Below are positions 36,247 through 46,020 of a stretch of DNA of 53,384 nt, in pieces (within the stretch, counting starts at the first letter, position 1; every line of letters starts with the position of its first letter). The translations under genes and the position numbers were made by a program. The notes below the pieces were generated by a model. That model searched no databases. It saw only the letters and a list, made by a program, of their open reading frames with translations, and was not told the origin of the DNA. The DNA lies in NCBI GenBank assembly GCA_031255735.1, contig JAIRRY010000004.1:1-53384 (forward strand), written 5' to 3'. This DNA comes from Candidatus Nomurabacteria bacterium. GTDB lineage: Bacteria > Patescibacteriota > Saccharimonadia > Saccharimonadales > Saccharimonadaceae.

Positions 36247-36906
36247 GTGGACGAGGTTTTGCTGATAGATAAGCCAGCTGGCATGACCAGTTTTGGTGTG
36301 GTTGCTCGTGTACGACGCGTGCTTAGCCAGCAGGCTGGTCATAAGGTGCGTGTTGGCCACACTGGCACGCTAGACCCTTTCGCCACAGGTTTGATGGTGG
36401 TGCTAACTGGCAAGCAAACCAAAAATGCTGAGAAGTATTCAAAATTAGATAAAGTTTACGAGGCAACCATAAAACTAGGCGAAACTAGTACTACGGGTGA
36501 CCCAGAGGGCGAAATAAGTACAGCAGGTAGTAGTACCAGGCCAACCCATCAGGCCGTTCTAGATGCATTAGAACGCTTCACAGGGCAAATTGTTCAGAAA
36601 CCGCCTGCTTTTTCGGCTATAAAAGTGGGCGGTGAGCGGGCTTACAAACTAGCTAGAGCTGGTAAAAAGGTAGATATTCCATCTAGAAAAGTGACAATCT
36701 ATAGCTTAAAATTATCCGACTACTCATATCCTTATCTAAAAATAGTCACACATGTTAGTAGTGGCACGTATATTCGAACTTTGGCGGAAGATATTGGCGT
36801 AGAGCTTGGCACAGGTGCTTACACCACGACTTTGCGGCGCACGCGAGTGGGTAATTTTGACATCAAAAATGCTCAAGTTTTAACTGATATGGGTATTAAA
36901 AACTAG
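36247..36906 (+). CDS. truB: tRNA pseudouridine55 synthase TruB
   Basis: LLIDKPAGMTSFGVVARVRR, GHTGTLDPFATGLMVV, KPPAFSAIKVGGERAYKLAR. Confidence 0.96.
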   Translation: MDEVLLIDKPAGMTSFGVVARVRRVLSQQAGHKVRVGHTGTLDPFATGLMVVLTGKQTKNAEKYSKLDKVYEATIKLGETSTTGDPEGEISTAGSSTRPTHQAVLDALERFTGQIVQKPPAFSAIKVGGERAYKLARAGKKVDIPSRKVTIYSLKLSDYSYPYLKIVTHVSSGTYIRTLAEDIGVELGTGAYTTTLRRTRVGNFDIKNAQVLTDMGIKN

Positions 36907-36986
36907 CTGAAATATTGACTATAAAAGCACCTAATGTTAGAGTGGGACGATTATTAATTTTGGGAGGCCTGCGGGCAAAAGGGTAT

Positions 36987-37442
36987 ATGAATAAGAAATT
37001 CAAAATTACAACTTCTGCTCGGGCAGAACTGGTGATTGAGCTCGAGCAACTAAAATCTTCACGCACTGAGATCGCGGAAAAGATCTCGCAAGCACGTGAC
37101 TTTGGCGACTTAAGCGAGAATGCCGAATACGACGCGGCTCGTAACGAGCAAGGTATTGCCGAAACACGCATCACCGAGATTGAAAACATTCTACGAAATG
37201 CTGAAGTGCTGAAGGCTTCGCGTAAAAGTAGCATCGACATTGGTAGCACGGTTACACTGAAAAGTGGTAAAAAAGAAGTGGTTTATATGGTGGTTGACCC
37301 CATTGAAGCTAATCCTTTAGAGCGCAAGATTAGCCCTGAAAGCCCGCTTGGTAAAGAACTGATGGGCAAGAAAGAAAATGACACGGCCGAAATAACCACG
37401 CCCAAAGGCACAACTAAGTACGTTGTTGTTAAGATTAGCTAA
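36987..37442 (+). CDS. greA: Transcription elongation factor GreA
   Basis: ARDFGDLSENAEYDAARNEQGIAETRI, SPESPLGKELMGKKENDTAEI. Confidence 0.95.
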   Translation: MNKKFKITTSARAELVIELEQLKSSRTEIAEKISQARDFGDLSENAEYDAARNEQGIAETRITEIENILRNAEVLKASRKSSIDIGSTVTLKSGKKEVVYMVVDPIEANPLERKISPESPLGKELMGKKENDTAEITTPKGTTKYVVVKIS

Positions 37443-37482
37443 CTCTTGTCAAGCAGGCGAACTTTTGGTATAGTGAGGAACG

Positions 37483-37749
37483 ATGATTACAAAAGACAAT
37501 AAGGACAAAGCAATCAAGCGGTTGCAGCGTAGTAAGGGCGACGTAGGTTCACCTGAGGTTCAGATTTCGGTTCTCACCGATCGCATCAAGGAAGTTACCG
37601 AACACCTTAAGGCTAATAAGCACGATTTCATGGCTCGCCGTGGGTTGATGCAGATGGTTGGCCGCCGTAAGCGCCTTTTAAAGTATCTTGAGAAGACCGA
37701 TTTTGAAGGTTACAAGAACACGCTTGAAAAGCTTGGTTTGCGTAAGTAG
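37483..37749 (+). CDS. rpsO: 30S ribosomal protein S15
   Basis: GSPEVQISVLTDRIKEVTEHLKANKHDFMARRGLMQMVGRRKRLLKYL. Confidence 0.97.
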   Translation: MITKDNKDKAIKRLQRSKGDVGSPEVQISVLTDRIKEVTEHLKANKHDFMARRGLMQMVGRRKRLLKYLEKTDFEGYKNTLEKLGLRK

Positions 37750-37833
37750 TTAAAGATAGGCCGCTGAGCGTTATTTTCGGGGTCTATTTTTATTTTGCAA
37801 AGCGCTTGTGGTTTTGGTACAATTGAGTGCAAG

Positions 37834-38115
37834 ATGGATGAATCAAATCAAGCCGGTGCGCCTGTTGCACCGAAGAAGATCTCTAAGAAAGTCGTCTTTA
37901 TAGTGGTTGCGGTAACTATATTACTTGCTGGTGCTGGTGGGGTAACCTGGTTCGTGGTTTCAGGCGGTGGAAAGTTGGGAGAGGTTACGACCAAAGAAAG
38001 TAAAAAGGAAGGCTCAAAGAGCGATGATACATATGTGATAGTTGGCGAATCTAATGATGGCGGCCCACCGACAGACCAAAACCATATATTACAAGCCGGC
38101 GGAGCAGAACGGTGA
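37834..38115 (+). CDS. Small TM-anchored hypothetical protein
   Basis: MDESNQAGAPVAPKKISKKVVFIVVAVTILLAGAGGVTWFVV; overlaps the next start (GTGA). Confidence 0.6.
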   Translation: MDESNQAGAPVAPKKISKKVVFIVVAVTILLAGAGGVTWFVVSGGGKLGEVTTKESKKEGSKSDDTYVIVGESNDGGPPTDQNHILQAGGAER

Positions 38116-39776
38116 CATATAAACACTTTAGAGGCCTTGCCTGCGCCGTAGCACTGACGGTGGTGCTAACTTTGCTGGGCGGTAATACGGCCAATGCTAG
38201 CACTCATGATGAACTCGTTAGTTCTTTTTCGAGCTCACTACAGAGCACGTGTATAACGCCTTCTAGTGGCTGGAAGTATACTACTAATCATTGGCTAGAA
38301 TACGATAGTAAGGGTGGTGATAATAATCTTTATATAGGTAAGAATGCTAGTTTGACATTTTCACTTTGGATGGGGTCTTATATATGTGGTAGCCTGGGTG
38401 GAAGTAGTGCTAATATCGGCACTTATAAAATTTCAGATATACGAATGTTGAAGCATGGTTCAGAAAATGTGGGTGCAAAGGTTTCGCCAATATCAGTGTC
38501 TTTATCGGGTGGTAGGCACACTTCGACTGGTTTTAAAATAAATAATAGCCCCTCTATTACAGTTTCGCCTCCAGCTGGTGGCTGGACAATGGGTCAGTAT
38601 TGGCTTAGTTACACAGGAACTGCGTCTGGCTTTGGTACTGGTAACGGAGTGTACGACTACTCATATCCTGGAGCTATAAATGTTCAAGATTTCACCAACT
38701 CAATTAAGACTGCTATTGCTACGTTAAAATCCGATGCGGGTAAAACGACGGTAACGTATAGGTATTACATTTTTAGAACTGGTACTTATGTAATAAACAA
38801 TTTAGTAAACTATTACTTCACTGGCTCAGGTGCGTGTGGCAGTTCTTCGTCTCCGTGTGACTCCATAGGAGTACCTTACGTCAATACTGGTAATTATGTC
38901 TATAGCAATTACACCGCAACTGCCGCAGACGTTGCTACAGGTAAAATCTGTCAAACTATTCATTATTCACCAGTAAGTTCTGATAACCTTGGTTGGGGTT
39001 CAAAGCAGGTTTGCGCGGAGGCGGATAACTATACCAACAGCGTAACATCAACAGCCTCGCCAGATAGTTTACCGGTAGGTAGTACAGTGACATTTAAACA
39101 TACTATTGCTAAGAGCGGCCTTTACGCTAAATCAACAGATGTAAAATACTATACTTCCGGTAAGAGCGCCAGCGGTAGTAGCAGTGCACCACTAGGCACA
39201 CAATCCGTTGCGGTTGGTAGTTCTTACACCGTCAATAGTACCTACAAAACAGTTCCGGCGGATGTTGGTAAAAATGTTTGTCAAACATTGCACTATTCCC
39301 CAGTGAGTAATAGTAATGCTGGTTGGGGCACCTCGCAAGCTTGTGCGCAGGTTTATAAGCCCTGGGAAATTACTACTAACACTACAGCCAGCGGTTACAC
39401 TGTAAAATCTGGTAAAAATGTGGCCAATGGAACGTCTATTACTTTCACACATAACATCAAAAACAATGGATTACCTGTAGTTGATGCAAGTGGTAAAGCG
39501 GTGAAGATTGATGTGTATGTTAAGGAATATATTCGTGGCGGCACCAAGGATGCTGCGCCTAATGATTCATCTAAGATAAATAACGTGTATAGGCAAGATG
39601 GTATGACATCCACGGCTGCCAATTGGTCGCTTATGAGTAATAAGCAGTTCACCCGCAATGTTGCTGGCCTAGAAGGTAAAACTTATTGTCAGTACGCTAT
39701 GGCTAGCAAGTCTAAACGTGGTAGTAGCGATTCAACACCTGTCAAGCCGGTCTGTGTTTATATCCCGTGTAAATAA
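38112..39776 (+). CDS. Secreted/surface protein with tandem Ig-like modules
   Basis: GTG start, signal peptide ACAVALTVVLTLLGGNTANAS, repeated ...DVGK.CQTLHYSPVS....GWG..Q.CA modules. Confidence 0.75.
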   Translation: MTYKHFRGLACAVALTVVLTLLGGNTANASTHDELVSSFSSSLQSTCITPSSGWKYTTNHWLEYDSKGGDNNLYIGKNASLTFSLWMGSYICGSLGGSSANIGTYKISDIRMLKHGSENVGAKVSPISVSLSGGRHTSTGFKINNSPSITVSPPAGGWTMGQYWLSYTGTASGFGTGNGVYDYSYPGAINVQDFTNSIKTAIATLKSDAGKTTVTYRYYIFRTGTYVINNLVNYYFTGSGACGSSSSPCDSIGVPYVNTGNYVYSNYTATAADVATGKICQTIHYSPVSSDNLGWGSKQVCAEADNYTNSVTSTASPDSLPVGSTVTFKHTIAKSGLYAKSTDVKYYTSGKSASGSSSAPLGTQSVAVGSSYTVNSTYKTVPADVGKNVCQTLHYSPVSNSNAGWGTSQACAQVYKPWEITTNTTASGYTVKSGKNVANGTSITFTHNIKNNGLPVVDASGKAVKIDVYVKEYIRGGTKDAAPNDSSKINNVYRQDGMTSTAANWSLMSNKQFTRNVAGLEGKTYCQYAMASKSKRGSSDSTPVKPVCVYIPCK

Positions 39777-39812
39777 AGCGCGGCTGTGATACAATATTTA
39801 AGTTAACATTTG

Positions 39813-39878
39813 CCAGAGGCAAAGTGGTGGATAGGGGTGCAAAAAGGTTTTGCGTGGCTACCCGTTACTTACCTCTGG
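39813..39878 (+). promoter_or_regulatory. Structured 5' leader of pnp
   Basis: CCAGAGG-ca-AAGT ... ACTT-a-CCTCTGG closing stem with internal GCAAAA-AGG-TTTTGC hairpin; SD aggagg follows. Confidence 0.65.
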
Positions 39879-39891
39879 AACAGGAGGATCT

Positions 39892-42012
39892 ATGGAGATC
39901 ATAAACCCATTCGGCAAGAAACTTGTTTCTGTTGAAACAGATTTTTGCGGTAAAAAATTAAGTTTAGAGGTAAACCGCGTTGGTTTTAGAACTACTGCCA
40001 GTGTGATTGTGCGCTACGGCGACACGGTGGTGTTAGGCACTGCTATGGTAAGTGAAAAGCCAGTGGTGCAAGACTTTTTCCCGCTCAGTATTGATTACGA
40101 AGAAAAGTTTTATGCGGCCGGTAAAATTAGTGGCTCGCGCTTTATCAAACGTGAAGGTAGGCCAAGCGATGAAGCGGTGTTGATTGGCCGTTTGATTGAT
40201 CGCCCAATCCGCCCGTTATTCCCTAAGGGCTATAGGCAAGAAGTGCAAGTTGTGAGCACCGTGCTTTCAGCCGACCCAAGTTTTAGGCCAGATATGGTAG
40301 CTATGATCGCTGCCAGCAGCGCACTGATGTTAACTGGTACGCCATTTGACGGCCCAGTAGCTGGTTTGCGTGTTGGCCGTGTGAACGGTGAGTACAAAGC
40401 CTTTTTGACTCCTGAAGAACGCAAAGAAAGCGACCTAGACTTAGTAGTGGCCGGTATTGAAAGCGGTATCACTATGGTAGAGGCTGGCGCTAACGAGGTT
40501 AGTGAACAAGAAATTGTAGCTGGCCTAGAGTGGGCGTTTAAGAATTTCCAGCCAGCCATTGAGTTACAAAAGGAACTAGTAAAAGCCGTGCAGCCAGAAA
40601 AGCAAGAATACGAACTAACCTTACCAGATGAGACCATTCAAGCCGAGGTGGCTGAGTGGGCGGATGGCAAACTGGGTAGTAAAGTGCGTGCTCCACACCC
40701 AAAGCATACAGAGCTAGTCAATGGGGTTCGCGCTGAATTTCACCAAGCTATGGAAGAAAAATACGGCGTTGAATATGACGATAAGCGCGTGGAATACGAC
40801 GAAGCCTTTACTCTTGAAGCGCATAAAGATTTGCGGCGCGGTATTATTACGGAAAGCGTGCGCCCAGATGGCCGCAAGTTGACCGAAATTCGTCCGCTTA
40901 GTAGTGAAGTGAGCTTGCTGCCTCGTGCTCATGGCTCTAGCCTGTTTACGCGTGGTGTAACGCAGGCTTTGAATGTAGTAACATTAGCCAATTTAAGCTA
41001 CGCTCAGATGGTTGACACTATGGAAGTTAACGACGGTGAGCGACGCTATATGCATCACTATAACGCCCCTGGTTACACGGTAGGCGAGGTTAAGCGCTTA
41101 GGTAGCCCAGGCCGCCGCGAAATTGGCCACGGTTACCTGGCTGAGCGCGCTTTGGTGCCAGTGCTGCCACCAGAAGAAGATTTCCCATACGCTATCCGTA
41201 GCGTCACAGAAATAATGAGTCAAAATGGCTCTACTAGTATGGCCGCTACCTGTTCAAGCTGTATGGCTTTAATGGACGCCGGCGTGCCGCTTAAGCGCCC
41301 AGTTAGCGGTATCGCTATGGGGTTGATGATGGACAACGGTACGCCGTATGTACTGAGTGATATCGCTGATGCTGAAGATTTCGCGGGTGATATGGACTTT
41401 AAGGTAACTGGCACTACCGAAGGCATTACAGCTCTTCAGATGGATATGAAAGTACATGGTTTGCCAGTAGAGGTGCTAGAAAAGGCTATTGCGCAGAGCA
41501 CTGAAGGTCGCAGCCACATTTTAGCGCACATGTTAAGTGTTATTCCTGCACCGCGCGAAACACTCAGCCCGTATGCGCCGCAGATCGAAAAACTTAAAGT
41601 TAACCCTGATAAAATCGGTACGATTATTGGTAAAGGTGGCGAAACTATCAACAAGATTACCAGTGAAACTGGTGCTGAGATTAACATCGCCGACGACGGC
41701 TTAGTTACAATTTCCAGCCCAGATAAGGAATCGATCGCTAAGGCTCTAGAATGGGTTAAGAGCCTGGTTGAAGAGCCTGAAGTTGGCAAGATTTATACCG
41801 GTAAAGTTGTCAGCATCAAAGACTTTGGCGCTTTTGTTAATATTCTGCCTGGTGTCGACGGCATGTTGCATATCAGCAATATTTCCACCGAGCGTGTAGC
41901 CAAGGTTGAAGACGTGCTCAAGATTGGGCAAGAGGTTAAGGTGCGTATCGACCAGATAGACGATAAAGGCCGTATTGGCCTTAATATGAAAAACGTTAAG
42001 CAAGACCAATAA
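39892..42012 (+). CDS. pnp: Polyribonucleotide nucleotidyltransferase
   Basis: DYEEKFYAAGKISGSRFIKREGRPSDEAVLIGRLIDRPIRPLF, KH (GTIIGKGGETINKI) and S1 domains; start refined to 39892 after aggagg. Confidence 0.97.
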   Translation: MEIINPFGKKLVSVETDFCGKKLSLEVNRVGFRTTASVIVRYGDTVVLGTAMVSEKPVVQDFFPLSIDYEEKFYAAGKISGSRFIKREGRPSDEAVLIGRLIDRPIRPLFPKGYRQEVQVVSTVLSADPSFRPDMVAMIAASSALMLTGTPFDGPVAGLRVGRVNGEYKAFLTPEERKESDLDLVVAGIESGITMVEAGANEVSEQEIVAGLEWAFKNFQPAIELQKELVKAVQPEKQEYELTLPDETIQAEVAEWADGKLGSKVRAPHPKHTELVNGVRAEFHQAMEEKYGVEYDDKRVEYDEAFTLEAHKDLRRGIITESVRPDGRKLTEIRPLSSEVSLLPRAHGSSLFTRGVTQALNVVTLANLSYAQMVDTMEVNDGERRYMHHYNAPGYTVGEVKRLGSPGRREIGHGYLAERALVPVLPPEEDFPYAIRSVTEIMSQNGSTSMAATCSSCMALMDAGVPLKRPVSGIAMGLMMDNGTPYVLSDIADAEDFAGDMDFKVTGTTEGITALQMDMKVHGLPVEVLEKAIAQSTEGRSHILAHMLSVIPAPRETLSPYAPQIEKLKVNPDKIGTIIGKGGETINKITSETGAEINIADDGLVTISSPDKESIAKALEWVKSLVEEPEVGKIYTGKVVSIKDFGAFVNILPGVDGMLHISNISTERVAKVEDVLKIGQEVKVRIDQIDDKGRIGLNMKNVKQDQ

Positions 42013-42092
42013 AATTCTGCGGTTTTTCAGCTACTTCCTCACCAATGTGTTACACTTAGAGTGTAAGTATAATAAAGTGAGGAAGTATTGCT

Positions 42093-42968
42093 ATGGATAC
42101 AAATCCGAGTCAAGGGCAACCGCAGCCCGTTGTGCCACCGATTAAGGGTGTGCAGCCAGATGCGGGGCAGGCGGTTGTTCCGCCGTCTAATATTAAACTT
42201 AAACCAGGCGTGATCATTGCTATTGCAGGTGGTGTAGTTGGCCTAGCAGCAATTCTGCTAGTTCTATTTTTGGTTGTGATACCGATATTATCGGTGTCTA
42301 AAGACGATTACGATGACGCTTATGAGCTGGCACGCGACGTAACGAGCGAATGCTCAACAGTGGGCTCGGTTTATGGCTACACCAACGGTTCCACTTCGGT
42401 AATCAAAAATAAATTAGCGGATATGAAAGAGGCTTTAAAGGAGTGTGACGAAACAGTCAAGAAGCTGTCTGACGCTAAGGCTGTTAAGCTTGATAGTAAG
42501 GCTAAAGAGCTCTATGAAGCGTTTAGTAAAAAGTACGACGATTATAAAAAGGCTACTTATATAGCTACGGAAGCGATTGAAAGCATTCATCTGCCAATAG
42601 CCGAGGTTACAAAGGGTGGTAGTTCGGCCGAGCAGATGCAGAAGTACGCATCTGACTTGAGTGCTAAGTTGTCTAAGGTGGGTAATTTGAAGTACGACGA
42701 AAACAAAACACTACTATCTGATATCAAAAAAGCCGTGTCGAGCTTAGAAACTGCACTTGCGAAATATAAGGCGACTTACGATGCCTATAAGAACGATTGG
42801 CGTAATAACGATTATCCATCGCTAACAGATTCAGGCTACTATAATGCGCAAGATGACCTGTCTGCCGCCACTAAGAAGTGGAGTGACAAGGTAAGCGATT
42901 TGGGCGAAAGTAGTGAACCAAGCAAACCACTTGGCAAGCTTTGCGACTACTTAATTGAGAAAAGCTAA
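42093..42968 (+). CDS. TM-anchored hypothetical protein with coiled-coil ectodomain
   Basis: Pro-rich N-terminus, TM IIAIAGGVVGLAAILLVLFLVVIPIL, helical C-terminus. Confidence 0.65.
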   Translation: MDTNPSQGQPQPVVPPIKGVQPDAGQAVVPPSNIKLKPGVIIAIAGGVVGLAAILLVLFLVVIPILSVSKDDYDDAYELARDVTSECSTVGSVYGYTNGSTSVIKNKLADMKEALKECDETVKKLSDAKAVKLDSKAKELYEAFSKKYDDYKKATYIATEAIESIHLPIAEVTKGGSSAEQMQKYASDLSAKLSKVGNLKYDENKTLLSDIKKAVSSLETALAKYKATYDAYKNDWRNNDYPSLTDSGYYNAQDDLSAATKKWSDKVSDLGESSEPSKPLGKLCDYLIEKS

Positions 42969-43087
42969 CAGACATAATAACAGTGAATATATCACAGGGT
43001 GCATGAAAGTGCGCCCTTGATTTTTGTCGAAAACCGAACATTCTACGTACAAAAACCGAAACACCATATATAGCGTTGTGGTTAAAA

Positions 43088-43107
43088 ATACGCTATATAT
43101 AGCGTAT
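43088..43107. promoter_or_regulatory. Perfect 20-bp palindrome upstream of ftsK
   Basis: ATACGCTATATATAGCGTAT; additional half-site tatatagcg at 43066-43074. Confidence 0.65.
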
Positions 43108-43222
43108 CTCACATGAAAATTGTGCACAAAATGTGGAAAACCATGAAAAGTATTGTATTTTTCACAACTTTATGATATAATGGCGGAGAGTATGATAGAA
43201 ACAAATAGGATATAATCGACGC

Positions 43223-45424
43223 ATGCCTAAAAAGAAGAAATCACGAAAACTAGGTAAAAGTGCTAGTAGAGAAGTGTTGGCTGAGCACAATCTACCGAGT
43301 GGTTTTTGGCGCCAAATTGGGGCGTTAGTGATGATTGCGATGGCGATCATACTAGTGGTGGCGTGGTTTGGGCACGGTGGCGTGGTTCTTGACTGGTTGC
43401 AAGGTGCATTGATTTGGCTGATTGGCTACGCGGTTTTTTTGTTGCCGGTGCTTCTAGTTTACTTAGCAGTAGCCATTTTTCGCCACGAGAATAACCGCGT
43501 GCACATCAAGATGACCGTCGCCTCTGGTCTGATGGTAGCCTGGTTCGCTGGCATTTTTGGCTTGTTTAAAAATCAGGCTGGCGAATCTACAGGTGGCGTG
43601 GTGGGTAAAGGGTTGAACGCTGGTATGTTAGCCATTGCCGAAGAGCCTGTCGTGATATTTCTGTATGTCTTACTAATTCTGATTACATCGTTGTTTATTA
43701 CTAGGGCAACGCCGCTAGCTATTATTAAGAAGATCTACAAGCTTATAAAGTCTAATAAGTCGGATAGCGAAGATAGCGAGAACGCCAAGGTGTTAGATAA
43801 GATAAAAGAAATTGCGCCCAAGAGAGCGCCGATGGTGCACACGCCGTTTAAGGCGGCCACGGGTAGGGCAGCAGAACCAGAAGCTCCCGCTAAGGTTACT
43901 ACCACGTTAACCCCAGCCGACCCAAACTGGAAGTTACCGCCACTTGATCTGTTGTCGCAGCATGAAACGCCACCCGATCCAGGCGATACCGACTCAACGT
44001 TGTCGGTTATCGAAAATACTTTCGGCGAGTTCGATATTAAAGTGGAAATGCGCGACATCAACGTTGGCCCAAAGGTCACTCAATATACTTTACTGCCGCC
44101 TAAAGGGGTAAAACTAACGAAAATTACTGAGCTTGAGAATAATATTCGCCTGAACTTGGCAGCCGAGCATATCCGTATGGAAGCGCCTATTCCTGGTAAG
44201 CAGGCGGTGGGTATTGAAGTGCCTAATGTGAAATCGGCTAGCGTTGGCTTGCACAGTATGATTGCGAGCCCAGAGTGGAAGAAAGCCGATAGTAAGCTGA
44301 GTTTTGCGGTGGGCATGGACATTGCTGGTAAGTCTATAATTGAAGACTTGGGCGAAATGCCGCACCTCTTGATTGCTGGCCAGACTAAATCTGGTAAGTC
44401 GGTCATGATTAACACCATGCTATGTAGCTTGCTTTATCGAAACAGCCCTAGCGATCTCAAGATGATTTTGGTAGACCCGAAGATTGTGGAGCTTAGCCGC
44501 TACAACGATATCCCACATCTATTAACTGAGGTGATAACCGATACCGAAAAAACGGTGAGCGCGCTTAAGTGGGCGGTGCGTGAAATGGAAAAGCGTTATA
44601 AGTTGTTGGCTGAAAAGCGAGTGGTCAACATTGATGGCTACAACGAGGTGATTGAGCGAGCCACCGCGAAGAAAGAGGATGGCGACGAAACGTTAGACTT
44701 ACCGCTAGATGAGGGCGAGGGCAAGATGCCGAGCATCGTGATTGTGATAGATGAAATGGCCGACTTGATGATGGCGGCGCCGAAAGATCTTGAGAGCCTG
44801 ATTGTGCGCCTGGCGCAAAAAGCGCGTGCGGTGGGCATCCACTTGGTGCTGGCCACTCAAAGCCCCCGTGCAGACGTGATTACGGGGTTAATTAAGGCGA
44901 ATATTCCAGCTACGATTGCTTTTACGGTGCGTAATTACACTGAGTCTGGCATTATTCTTGGCCAAAATGGTGCTGAAAGCCTGCTTGGTAAGGGTGATAT
45001 GTTGCTGCTAACATCGGCTATGCCTGCGCCAAAGCGCATTCAGGGCGCGCTAGTTACTAACGGTGAAGTGCAGAAGATCACCGACTTTTTGCGTGAGCAA
45101 TCTCCTCCACAATACAACGACGATGTGACAGCACAGCCCGTAAATATTGCGGGTAAAAACGGCGTGATGGCTGTGGGGCAGGTGGATGAAGAAGATCCGT
45201 TGTTTCGCGATGCGGTGCAGCTTGGCATTGACGCTGGCGGGAAGATTAGTGCCAGTATGATCCAGACGCGCCTGCGCTTAGGCTTTTCGCGCGCTAAGCG
45301 CATTATCATGATGATGGAAGACAAGGGAATTATTGGCCCACCTGATGGCAACCGCCCGCGCGATATTCTAATCAGCGATATTGAAGATATGGACGTGATT
45401 AACGATAGCGGAGAAGAATACTAA
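43223..45424 (+). CDS. ftsK: DNA translocase FtsK/SpoIIIE
   Basis: Four TM N-terminus; HLLIAGQTKSGKSVMINTMLCSLLYRN, VDPKIVELSRYNDIPHLL, VIVIDEMADLMMAAPKDLE, gamma domain. Confidence 0.95.
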   Translation: MPKKKKSRKLGKSASREVLAEHNLPSGFWRQIGALVMIAMAIILVVAWFGHGGVVLDWLQGALIWLIGYAVFLLPVLLVYLAVAIFRHENNRVHIKMTVASGLMVAWFAGIFGLFKNQAGESTGGVVGKGLNAGMLAIAEEPVVIFLYVLLILITSLFITRATPLAIIKKIYKLIKSNKSDSEDSENAKVLDKIKEIAPKRAPMVHTPFKAATGRAAEPEAPAKVTTTLTPADPNWKLPPLDLLSQHETPPDPGDTDSTLSVIENTFGEFDIKVEMRDINVGPKVTQYTLLPPKGVKLTKITELENNIRLNLAAEHIRMEAPIPGKQAVGIEVPNVKSASVGLHSMIASPEWKKADSKLSFAVGMDIAGKSIIEDLGEMPHLLIAGQTKSGKSVMINTMLCSLLYRNSPSDLKMILVDPKIVELSRYNDIPHLLTEVITDTEKTVSALKWAVREMEKRYKLLAEKRVVNIDGYNEVIERATAKKEDGDETLDLPLDEGEGKMPSIVIVIDEMADLMMAAPKDLESLIVRLAQKARAVGIHLVLATQSPRADVITGLIKANIPATIAFTVRNYTESGIILGQNGAESLLGKGDMLLLTSAMPAPKRIQGALVTNGEVQKITDFLREQSPPQYNDDVTAQPVNIAGKNGVMAVGQVDEEDPLFRDAVQLGIDAGGKISASMIQTRLRLGFSRAKRIIMMMEDKGIIGPPDGNRPRDILISDIEDMDVINDSGEEY

Positions 45425-45609
45425 GCCACCTGGTCGGTCTTGATAATTTCTTTTCTGAGCCAAAGTTTGCCAACTTTAGCTGTGTTATCAGTGAACTGCG
45501 CATTAGCTACAGCTAGAGCACCTTGCAGGTTTAGCAGTTCGGCGTACGCTACCATAGCGCCGTAGCCGTCTATGTCTAGATAGGTTGAGCCGCTAGTAAT
45601 AACCTTCAT
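45421..45609 (-). pseudogene. Truncated DHH-phosphoesterase/pyrophosphatase-like remnant
   Basis: 62 aa MKVITSGSTYLDIDGYGAMVAYAELLNLQGA resembles the N-terminus of DHH-family proteins, then ends next to the ftsK stop. Confidence 0.5.
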
Positions 45610-45697
45610 GCTTTAATTTTACCTTAGAATAGGCTATAATCATAACTGATATTAGCTCGGCATGTTTTAGGAGCGTGCTTTAACCAGAGGAGTAAAA

Positions 45698-46018
45698 GTG
45701 AAGGAATACGAACTTACTGCTTTGATTCATCCAGATTTAGAGATGAATCTAGAACCAGCTATTGATAAGGTGCGCATGGTTGTACATGAAGCTGGCGGAA
45801 AGATTACCAAAGAAGATAGCTGGGGCAAGAAGAAGTTGGCCTACCAGATTAAAGGGCAAGATTTTGCCATCTATCAGTATTTTGAGGTAGAATTGCCAGC
45901 CGATGCACCACTAAAAATTAGTGGTGTTCTGAATATCACCGACGAAGTGATCCGTTACTTGCTCGTTAAAAAAGACGAGAAAGTGGCACCGAAAGCTAAC
46001 AGTGAAGAGGAGGAATAA
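45698..46018 (+). CDS. rpsF: 30S ribosomal protein S6
   Basis: YELTALIHPDLEMNLEPAIDKVRMVVHEAGGKITKEDSWGKKKLAYQIKGQDFAIYQYFEVELPAD; GTG start. Confidence 0.95.
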   Translation: MKEYELTALIHPDLEMNLEPAIDKVRMVVHEAGGKITKEDSWGKKKLAYQIKGQDFAIYQYFEVELPADAPLKISGVLNITDEVIRYLLVKKDEKVAPKANSEEEE

Positions 46019-46020
46019 CT

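Noticed and set aside
43108-43222. oriC-like DnaA-box cluster upstream of ftsK (TTGTGCACA, TGTGGAAAA)
   Set aside because: Only one imperfect DnaA-box-like sequence and no dnaA/dnaN neighbours; the palindromes fit a promoter operator better.
45609-45697. S6:S18-type autoregulatory leader before rpsF
   Set aside because: Only a weak GCATG/CGTGC stem could be drawn; the conserved bulge motif was not convincing.
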